From the NCBI RefSeq assembly GCF_000308415.1, contig NZ_BAFS01000150.1, positions 1-45,438 on the forward strand: a stretch of 45,438 nt of DNA. Direction: 5' to 3'. A program made the position numbers and the translations under genes. The notes beneath the pieces were generated by a model. The model had not been told where the DNA came from. It made no database searches and was given only the letters and a program-made list of their open reading frames with translations. The stretch comes from Nocardia asiatica NBRC 100129. Its GTDB lineage: Bacteria > Actinomycetota > Actinomycetes > Mycobacteriales > Mycobacteriaceae. Positions 40,184 to 45,438 of the stretch are shown here, in pieces (the stretch's first letter is position 1; every line of letters starts with the position of its first letter).

Positions 40184-40189
40184 ACTGTA
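40184..40189 (-). promoter_or_regulatory. -10 box of the divergent TetR gene
   Basis: On the minus strand TACAGT ends 6 bases before ATG 40177. A TTAACA at 40210-40215 is a possible -35, but the 20-base spacing is long. Confidence 0.4.
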
Positions 40190-40190
40190 C

Positions 40191-40231
40191 TAAACACGAG
40201 TATTGACGATGTTAAACACAGATGCTTAATT
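40191..40231 (+). promoter_or_regulatory. SDR promoter with phased TAAACAC repeats
   Basis: TTGACG (40203-40208) and TTAATT (40226-40231) form a -35/-10 pair with a 17-base spacer, and the -10 ends 7 bases before GTG 40239. TAAACAC occurs at 40191-40197 and 40213-40219, 22 bases apart (two helical turns), flanking and inside the promoter, as expected for a TetR operator. Confidence 0.65.
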
Positions 40232-40238
40232 GAACGGC

Positions 40239-41003
40239 GTGGATAATGTGGCGGTGGTCACCGGTGCCGCGTCCGGTCTCGGCGCCGCGCTGTGCCGCCT
40301 GCTGGCCGCGCGGGGCGTCGCGGTGGTGGCCGCCGACAGTGATGCCGCCGGGCTGGTGGGTCTGGCCGCCGGTACCGCGATCCACACCCAGGTCGTCGAC
40401 GTCTCCGACGACGAGCAGGTGCGCCGCCTCGTCCACGGCGCGGTAGCCGAACTCGGGCGCATCGACTTCTTGTTCAACAACGCGGGCATCCGCCTCGGCG
40501 GCGTCGTCGAGCACATGCCGCTGCCGCAGTGGCAGCGGCTGGTCGACGTGAATCTGTGGGGCGTGGTGCACGCGACGCGCCACGCCTATCCCCTGATGCG
40601 CGCGCAGGGATCCGGTCACATCGTCAACATGACCTCCATCGCGGGACTGACCCCGATCGCGCCGTCGGCGGCCTATGCGATGACCGAGCACGCCGTGGTG
40701 GGCCTGAGCACCGCGCTGCGGGCCGAAGCGGCCGCGGCGGGTGTGCGGGTGAGCGTGGCCGTGCCGGGAGGGGTCGCGACCGACATCGTCGATTCGGGCA
40801 TCGACCTGCCCGGGTATTCCTTTCGCGGTCCCGCGCGCCGGATGCCGATCGGGATGATCAGCACGGAGCGGGCGGCGGCCCACATTTTGCGCGGCATGCG
40901 CAAGAACAAGCCGTACATCGTGATTCCGCACTACAACAAGGCGGTGGTCGCCGCCTACCGCTGGTGTCCGAGCCTGATGGGCCGCGTCGGAGCACGCCGG
41001 TGA
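40239..41003 (+). CDS. short-chain dehydrogenase/reductase family protein with Lys-to-Glu change
   Basis: This 254-residue protein is a classical SDR: VVTGAASGLGAALCRLLAARG is the dinucleotide-binding motif, VVDVSDDEQV the acidic segment, NNAGIRLGG the NNAG motif and VNMTSIAGL the catalytic Ser region. The active-site Tyr is in SAAYAMTEHAV, but the residue four after it, normally Lys in YxxxK, is Glu (codon GAG at 40686-40688), one base from AAG. The missing Lys makes ordinary oxidoreductase activity doubtful unless the read is wrong. GTG 40239 is preferred over TTG 40230, since the latter lies inside the -10 box. The VOC gene overlaps by four bases. Confidence 0.87.
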   Translation: MDNVAVVTGAASGLGAALCRLLAARGVAVVAADSDAAGLVGLAAGTAIHTQVVDVSDDEQVRRLVHGAVAELGRIDFLFNNAGIRLGGVVEHMPLPQWQRLVDVNLWGVVHATRHAYPLMRAQGSGHIVNMTSIAGLTPIAPSAAYAMTEHAVVGLSTALRAEAAAAGVRVSVAVPGGVATDIVDSGIDLPGYSFRGPARRMPIGMISTERAAAHILRGMRKNKPYIVIPHYNKAVVAAYRWCPSLMGRVGARR

Positions 41004-41503
41004 TCGCCCGCGGACCGATCTTCCAGCTGTGCTGGGTGGTCGAGGATCTGGCCGCGGCGTGCGAGACGTTCACCAGCCGTTACGGCGTCGGCGAGTGGTT
41101 CACCATTCCGGATGTCCACTTCGGGCCCGAGACCACGCAACTGCGCGGCGCGCCGGCCGACTACACGATCGGCGTGGCGCTCGGCTACGCGGGCGGCCAG
41201 CAGCTGGAATTGATCGAACCACGTGGCGGGCCGAGCCTGTATGCCGAGCATCTCGATCGTTTCGGCCCGGGATTGCATCACGTCGCCTGGGTGCCCGAGG
41301 ACTATGACGCCGCCCTCGCCGAGGCCGCCGCGGCGGGCATCGAGATCGTCGCGCAAGGCAGGTTCGAGGGCGTCGGGATGGAGTTCGCCTACCTCGACGG
41401 CGGGCCGATCGGGTCGCACGTCGAACTGCTGCGGTTGTCGCGGGAGATGAAGGCCCTGTTCGACCACTTGATCCCGGAAGGCTTCACCAATCCATGGCAG
41501 TAG
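41000..41503 (+). CDS. VOC/glyoxalase-like protein
   Basis: This 167-residue protein is of the vicinal-oxygen-chelate superfamily: FQLCWVVEDLAAACETFTSRYGVGEWF opens the first beta-alpha-beta unit, QQLELIEPRGGPSLYAEHL closes it, and GPGLHHVAWVPEDYDAALAEAAAAGIEIV begins the second, ending FAYLDGGPIGSHVELLRLS. His in LHHVAW and Glu in SHVELL are likely metal ligands. The reaction (isomerisation, epimerisation or ring cleavage) cannot be told. GTG 41000 overlaps the SDR stop (GTGA), so the pair is co-translated and probably in the same pathway. Confidence 0.86.
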   Translation: MIARGPIFQLCWVVEDLAAACETFTSRYGVGEWFTIPDVHFGPETTQLRGAPADYTIGVALGYAGGQQLELIEPRGGPSLYAEHLDRFGPGLHHVAWVPEDYDAALAEAAAAGIEIVAQGRFEGVGMEFAYLDGGPIGSHVELLRLSREMKALFDHLIPEGFTNPWQ

Positions 41504-41651
41504 GCGGTGATTTCCGCGGCGGCCTCGACACCCTCGAGGCGGCTCGGATCCGTCTGCGGCAGTTTCCCTCACTTCTCGGCGACGGCCCGCTGCGCGGGCA
41601 CCGGCGCCGGGAACCGCGCGGCGCGCCCGACGCGCCAGGAAGGCGAGCACC

Positions 41652-42527
41652 ATGCGCTTCACCTACGCCGAGACGATGACCGATCCGTCGTACTATCTCG
41701 CTCTCGCCAAGGCCGCCGAGGAGGCGGGCTACACCTCCATGGCCGTCGCGGACAGCGTGGCCTATCCGAAGGAATCCGACGCGAAATACCCCTACACCCC
41801 GGACGGGAACCGCGAGTTCCTGGAGGACAAGCCGTTCATCGAGGCGTTCGTGCTCAGTGCGGCGATGGCTGCGGTGACCACGACCTTGCGTTTCACCCCG
41901 TTCGTGCTGAAGCTGCCGATCCGGCCTCCGGTACTGGTGGCCAAACAGGCCGCCTCGGTGGCCGCGCTCAGCGGCAACCGGTTCGGGCTCGGCGTCGGCA
42001 TCAGCCCGTGGCCGGACGATTTCGAGATCATGGGGGTGCCGTTCGACAAGCGCGGCGCGCGGATGGACGAATGCATCGACATCGTGCGCGGGCTCTCTGC
42101 GGGCGGATACTTCGAATACCACGGGCAGTTCTACGACATTCCGCCGATCAAGATCAGCCCGGTGCCCACCGAACCGGTGCCGATCCTGATCGGCGGGCAC
42201 AGCAAGCCAGCCTTGCGCCGGGCCGCCCAGCGCGGTGACGGGTGGATGCATGCCGGTGGCGACGGCGCCGAACTCGACCGGCTGCTGGCCGAACTGGACG
42301 CCCTGCGCGCGGAATACGGCACGCGCGAGGATTTCCAGGTGCACGTCATCTCGTTGGACGGCTTCACCGTGGACGGCGTCAAGCGTCTCGAGGACAAAGG
42401 CGTCACCGACGTGATCGTCGGCTTCCGGCTGCCCTACACCACCGAGCAGGACACCGAGCCGCTGGAGACGAAGATCGCCAACCTGTCGCGCTTCGCGGAG
42501 AAGGTCATCGCGCGCGTCGACGGGTGA
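41652..42527 (+). CDS. LLM class flavin/F420-dependent oxidoreductase
   Basis: This 291-residue protein has the luciferase-like monooxygenase fold: LAKAAEEAGYTSMAVADSVAYP, IEAFVLSAAMAAVTTTLRFTPFVLKLPIRPPVLVAKQAASVAALSGNRFGLGVGISPWPDDFEIMGVPFDKRGARMDECIDIVRGL, and PVPILIGGHSKPALRRAAQRGDGWMHAG. These match the F420-dependent LLM oxidoreductases common in Nocardia and mycobacteria. F420 use is inferred from relatives; FMN is also possible. A 148-base gap separates it from the VOC gene, and the same operon is plausible. A purine-rich leader (AAGGCGAGCACC) precedes ATG 41652. The substrate is unknown. Confidence 0.9.
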   Translation: MRFTYAETMTDPSYYLALAKAAEEAGYTSMAVADSVAYPKESDAKYPYTPDGNREFLEDKPFIEAFVLSAAMAAVTTTLRFTPFVLKLPIRPPVLVAKQAASVAALSGNRFGLGVGISPWPDDFEIMGVPFDKRGARMDECIDIVRGLSAGGYFEYHGQFYDIPPIKISPVPTEPVPILIGGHSKPALRRAAQRGDGWMHAGGDGAELDRLLAELDALRAEYGTREDFQVHVISLDGFTVDGVKRLEDKGVTDVIVGFRLPYTTEQDTEPLETKIANLSRFAEKVIARVDG

Positions 42528-42557
42528 CACCTGGCCGGTGCGGCGGCCCGGCCACGG

Positions 42558-43421
42558 TCAGGATGCCAGCGCCGCACCGGCCGCGGCGAGCGTCTGCGCG
42601 CGATAGCCCGCGCCGAACAGCACGACGTGCACCAGCAGCGGATGCAACTGGTGCAGCGCCGTGCGGTCGCGCCACCCGTCGGCGAGCGGGCTGGTCTCGT
42701 GGTAGGCGGCGCGGATACGGTCCAGGTGCGGGGCGCCGAAGAGGGCGAGCATGGCCAGATCGGTCTCGCGGTGACCGGCGTGCGCGGCGGGGTCGACCAG
42801 CATCGCCCGCTCCCGGGTCCACAGGATGTTGCCCGACCACAGGTCGCCGTGGACGCGGGCCGGGGGTTCGGCAGGTCCGGCCAGGTCATCGATGCGGTCG
42901 ATGACGCGCTCGACCAGGCGTGTGCCGTCGGCGCCGAGGTGTGTGGCCGCCGCGGCGAGGTAGGGCGCGAGACGATGCTCGGCGTACCACCGCGACCACG
43001 GTCCGGCGGTCCGGGCGTTGGGCAGCGGCAGGCTCGCGATCCAGCCCTCCCACGGCGCGCCGTACGACTCGGCTCCGCCGGCGTGCAGTGCCGCGAGTTC
43101 GCGTCCGAGTCGCTCGGCGGCAGCGGGTGTGGGGCCGGTTTCCTCCAGCCAGGGCAGCACCAGCATCCGGTCGTCGGCGGCCAGCACCGGCGGCAGCACA
43201 GCGCCGTCGCGGAGGGTGCCGCGATCAGTGGTTCGCAACCAAGCCAGACCCGCCGCTTCGGCCGCGAAGACCGGTGTCGGCTCCGCCGATGCCTTCACGA
43301 AAACGTCTCGGCCGTCGGACAGTTCGGCGCGGTGCAGGGTCCACGCATGGCGGGCGCCGAGATCGGTGATGCCGCGCACGGGCACCTTCAGCAGTGCCGA
43401 CAGTCGCGCGGCGCGGCTCAC
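42558..43421 (-). CDS. fructosamine kinase family protein
   Basis: This 287-residue protein has the fructosamine-3-kinase/aminoglycoside phosphotransferase-like fold: DVFVKASAEPTPVFAAEAAGLAWLR (ATP-binding Lys and Glu), LPWLEETGPTPAAAERLGRELAALH, and the catalytic loop RVHGDLWSGNILW (Asp and Asn), followed by MLVDPAAHAGHRETDLAML, the metal-binding Asp of the DFG-like position. Members phosphorylate ketosamines to reverse glycation of amino groups. GTG 43421 overlaps the stop of the XRE regulator (GTGA), so the two are coupled. The protein may repair glycated molecules, which is known for the family and not tested here. Confidence 0.9.
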   Translation of the reverse strand: MSRAARLSALLKVPVRGITDLGARHAWTLHRAELSDGRDVFVKASAEPTPVFAAEAAGLAWLRTTDRGTLRDGAVLPPVLAADDRMLVLPWLEETGPTPAAAERLGRELAALHAGGAESYGAPWEGWIASLPLPNARTAGPWSRWYAEHRLAPYLAAAATHLGADGTRLVERVIDRIDDLAGPAEPPARVHGDLWSGNILWTRERAMLVDPAAHAGHRETDLAMLALFGAPHLDRIRAAYHETSPLADGWRDRTALHQLHPLLVHVVLFGAGYRAQTLAAAGAALAS

Positions 43422-44197
43422 CGGGCGCCAGCGGTGAGCCGTTTCATGGTGTCCTCGTCGGCGGGGAAGAACGACTCGATGGCCAGTTCGGCGACGGTGA
43501 CGTTCATCGGAGTGCCGAACACCGTCGTGACGCTGAGGAACGACAGCTCGTCGCCGTCGTGTTCGATCCGCAGCGGAACCACCGCCTGGTCGGGTTCGGG
43601 GACGGCGAGTTCCACTTCCCCGCCGGGATAGGATCGCAGCTCCTCGAGCAGGTCGGCCAGGTCCCTGGATCCGGTCACCTCGGCCTGCCGGGCGAGGCGG
43701 GCGAAGACGTGGCCGCGCCACTCGGCGAGGTTGCGGATGCGTCCGGCCATGCCGTCTGGGTGCAGGCTCAGCCGCAGCGCGTTGACCGGTGGGGCGGTCA
43801 GCGCCGGATCGATGCCCGCGACGAGCACGGCCACACCGCTGTTGGCGTCGATCATCGTCCAGTTCTGGTCGATGGCCAGCGCCGGGTAGGGTTCGTGGCC
43901 GGCGAGGATCTGGCGCATCGCCCCGCGAACGGCGTCCATGGCGGGGGTCTCCAGGCCGGGTTGCGCGTAGGCGGGGGCGTAGCCCGCGGCCAGCAGCACG
44001 CGGTTGCGTTCGCGCAAGGGGATCTCCAGATGCTCGGACAGATGCACGATCATGGTCCGGCTCGGCGTGGCGCGGCCGGTCTCGATGAAGCTCAGGTGCC
44101 GCGCCGAGGTATCGGCCCGGCCGGCCAGCTCCAGTTGGCTCAGCCTGCGTTCCAGGCGCCAGTGCCGCAGCAGGTCACCGGCCGTTGGGGTAGTCAC
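43418..44197 (-). CDS. XRE family regulator with MmyB-like ligand-binding domain
   Basis: This 259-residue protein has an N-terminal helix-turn-helix (GDLLRHWRLERRLSQLELAGRADTSARHLSFIETGRATPSRTMIVHLSEHLEIPLRERNRVLLAAGYAP, about residues 7-75), then the MmyB-like PAS-type domain: LAIDQNWTMIDANSGVAVLV and AVVPLRIEHDGDELSFLSVTTVFGTPMNVTVAELAIESFFPAD. That combination marks a large actinobacterial regulator family, some members of which bind fatty acids or flavin. GTG 44197 is supported by TAGGAT, a -10 box 6 bases upstream. It is in one unit with the fructosamine-kinase-like gene, its probable target. Confidence 0.88.
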   Translation of the reverse strand: MTTPTAGDLLRHWRLERRLSQLELAGRADTSARHLSFIETGRATPSRTMIVHLSEHLEIPLRERNRVLLAAGYAPAYAQPGLETPAMDAVRGAMRQILAGHEPYPALAIDQNWTMIDANSGVAVLVAGIDPALTAPPVNALRLSLHPDGMAGRIRNLAEWRGHVFARLARQAEVTGSRDLADLLEELRSYPGGEVELAVPEPDQAVVPLRIEHDGDELSFLSVTTVFGTPMNVTVAELAIESFFPADEDTMKRLTAGAR

Positions 44198-44203
44198 GCC
44201 CCG

Positions 44204-44209
44204 ATCCTA
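44204..44209 (-). promoter_or_regulatory. -10 box of the XRE regulator gene, leaderless
   Basis: On the minus strand TAGGAT ends 6 bases before GTG 44197, with no ribosome site in between. Confidence 0.45.
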
Positions 44210-44334
44210 CGAACAGCCGCACGGCACGTGCGATTACCTCGCGGGTAATCGACATGCACACCCGGGAGGCCGGCGGCCATCCCGCACGAGGGCATCCGGC
44301 CGGAAGCCCGTCCTCCGGCCGGATGCGCGTCTGG

Positions 44335-44958
44335 TCAGGCCATCTCGGGAACGCGCAGGTGCGCGAACGCCAGATCGAACTCGCCGACTTCGAGCACGTT
44401 GGCACCCACCCGCTGGGTGGCCTGTGCCCTGATCCGATTGGTCTGCTCGCGGCTGCCGTCCATCGCCGCACGGGATTCCCACACGGTCGCGCCCACCGCG
44501 CGGCCGCTCTGCCGGTCGATGAACAGGCTCGCGCTGCAGAATCCGTCGAGCATCTCCGTCTGCGGCAGCACTTCCATCTTGAACGTGTCGGCCAGCCGGT
44601 CGAGCTGGCTCGGATCGACCTGCACCCAGGTGCACCGGGCGCAAGCGCTGTCGCCGGCCGGATGATCCCGATGCAGCGCCGCGATCTCCCATTCCTCGAC
44701 CCGCTCCACCCGGCCGCCGAGCCGCCGAGCCAGGCCGTCGCGTAACTGCTGGACCCGGCCTCTGCTGGCGTGCAGCGCCCCCTCGGATTCCCACGAGGTC
44801 GAGGCGATGCAGCGTCCTGTCGACGGGTCGGTCATCAAGGACAGACCGACCCACCCTTGGATTTCGGGCAGATTCGGCATCACTTCGTCACGGAGGTATG
44901 CGATCCCGTCGTCGATCGACGACGGCTGGGCCGCAATCGTGCTGGAACGTGCGTACAC
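44335..44958 (-). CDS. tandem ABM-like (ferredoxin-fold) protein
   Basis: This 207-residue protein contains two copies of the same module. Copy one (about residues 3-95) reads YLRDEVMPNLPEIQGWVGLSLMTDPSTGRCIASTSWESEGAL, and copy two (about 105-200) reads KMEVLPQTEMLDGFCSASLFIDRQSGRAVGATVWESRAAM; the shared pattern VMPxLxEIxGWxxxSLxxDxxTGRxxxxTxWES shows an internal duplication. The fold resembles antibiotic-biosynthesis-monooxygenase (ABM) dimers, here fused in one chain. No enzymatic residues are evident and a CxxC (SACARC) sits between the copies. GTG 44958 follows GGGAGG by 6 bases; an earlier in-frame ATG at 45000 is less supported. The function is unknown. Confidence 0.78.
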   Translation of the reverse strand: MYARSSTIAAQPSSIDDGIAYLRDEVMPNLPEIQGWVGLSLMTDPSTGRCIASTSWESEGALHASRGRVQQLRDGLARRLGGRVERVEEWEIAALHRDHPAGDSACARCTWVQVDPSQLDRLADTFKMEVLPQTEMLDGFCSASLFIDRQSGRAVGATVWESRAAMDGSREQTNRIRAQATQRVGANVLEVGEFDLAFAHLRVPEMA

Positions 44959-45156
44959 GGGCCACCTCCCGCCCTGGTCAGGTGGCACCCGTGGCGCCAC
45001 CGGACATACTCACCTTCCTCCAGCCCGCGCTGCCACGCAATCCCTCCGGTCGCGGGACGGATGCCCGATCGATGCCCGCCGAAAGGGTCGGCGACCGCGC
45101 AGTACTGTGAATCGTTCACCTGCGGGTGTCGGGCTGCACGAGAGAACTGGCTACAC

Positions 45157-45438
45157 ATGAGCGACGAGCAACAAATCCTCACCCCGGGCGAAACGTGCTG
45201 GCAGATCGCACGGGCCGATCGGCTGGCGTGCATCGTCGACGCGGCGGACTATTTCCGCCATGCCAAGTCCGCGATGTTGCAGGCCCGCAAGCGCATCATC
45301 CTCATCGGCTGGGACTTCGACACCCGGATCAAGTTCGAACCCCGGGACAAGACCCTCGAAGGGCCGAATCGTCTCGGAAAATTCCTGTCCTGGCTGCCTG
45401 CACAGCGACCGGATCTCGACATCTACCTGCTGAAGTGG
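45157..45438 (+). CDS. phospholipase D-like protein, N-terminal part
   Basis: The window ends inside this gene; 94 residues are visible. ICWQ-type N-terminal residues GETCWQIARADRLACIVDAADYFRHAKSAMLQARKRIILIGWDFDTRIKF match the start of the phospholipase D/cardiolipin synthase-like superfamily, with the strand IILIGWDFD that precedes the first HKD motif. The HKD motifs themselves lie beyond 45438, so activity cannot be judged. ATG 45157 has AGAGAA upstream, a weak ribosome site. It is divergent from the tandem ABM gene across a 198-base gap. Confidence 0.82.
   Translation, partial: MSDEQQILTPGETCWQIARADRLACIVDAADYFRHAKSAMLQARKRIILIGWDFDTRIKFEPRDKTLEGPNRLGKFLSWLPAQRPDLDIYLLKW

Noticed and set aside
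40230..40238. TTG 40230 as start of the SDR gene
   Set aside because: The codon lies inside the TTAATT -10 box of a well-spaced promoter, so it cannot be in the mRNA; GTG 40239 matches the leaderless layout.
1..45438. CRISPR array, tRNA, insertion sequence, prophage or toxin-antitoxin locus
   Set aside because: No tandem spaced repeats, cloverleaf sequences, transposase motifs, phage proteins or paired small toxin/antitoxin genes were recognised on reading both strands.

Overview
The window looks like the chromosome of a mycolic-acid-type actinomycete, most likely Nocardia or a close relative. The evidence is very high G+C with GC-ending codons, a mycothiol gene (mshC) in its conserved neighbourhood, an MTB12-like antigen beside an MMPL transporter, many TetR regulators, an F420/LLM-type oxidoreductase and an actinobacterial proteasome beta subunit. 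Genus is inferred. I see no tRNA, rRNA, CRISPR array, insertion sequence or phage gene.

Layout. 0-3 kb: a three-gene operon (small unknown protein, MTB12-like secreted protein, MMPL/RND transporter). 3.3-7.4 kb, minus strand: heme uptake operon hmuT-hmuU-hmuV behind an aldo/keto-reductase-like gene that has lost two catalytic residues; an IdeR/DtxR-like iron box abuts the hmuT start. 7.6-13.9 kb: uppP, MSMEG_4193-type phosphatase, DUF3090 protein, SCO1664-type kinase-like protein, an unknown protein, mshC and an MBL-fold hydrolase. 14.4-19.3 kb: TetR-crotonase pair, second TetR, a Na+/H+ antiporter fused to a UBP-type zinc finger, and an Asp-nucleophile alpha/beta hydrolase. 19.4-25.8 kb: a TetR with matching palindromes in front of itself and of a crotonase-molybdopterin oxidoreductase operon, which converges on a second molybdopterin oxidoreductase. 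25.9-31.5 kb: looser, lower-GC stretch with a YczE-like membrane protein, a histidine phosphatase, a MetE/UROD-fold protein, a decayed P-loop gene, a YdjM-like membrane protein and an SMP-30-type beta-propeller protein. 31.6-39.5 kb: lipase-like hydrolase, unknown helical protein, HugZ/DUF2470 protein, secreted GH1 glycosidase, an orphan proteasome beta subunit with an intact active site, a four-helix membrane protein and two small genes. 39.5-45.4 kb: TetR divergent from an SDR-VOC pair, an LLM oxidoreductase, an XRE/MmyB regulator overlapping a fructosamine-kinase-like gene, a tandem ABM-like protein and the start of a phospholipase D-like gene.

Working together. hmuTUV is a heme-iron importer under probable iron control, and the HugZ-like protein could act on imported heme, although it is 28 kb away. 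The 7.6-13.9 kb block is the conserved mycothiol neighbourhood. The TetR at 19.4 kb probably controls the crotonase-molybdoenzyme operon through shared palindromes. Across the window at least a dozen starts have a TANNNT box 6-7 nt upstream of the initiation codon, which suggests leaderless transcripts and was used to choose starts.

The most promising unusual items are the orphan PrcB, the antiporter-ZnF-UBP fusion, the TetR/crotonase/molybdoenzyme regulon and the two dehydrogenase-fold proteins missing catalytic residues (AKR and SDR). None of these was confirmed by a database search.
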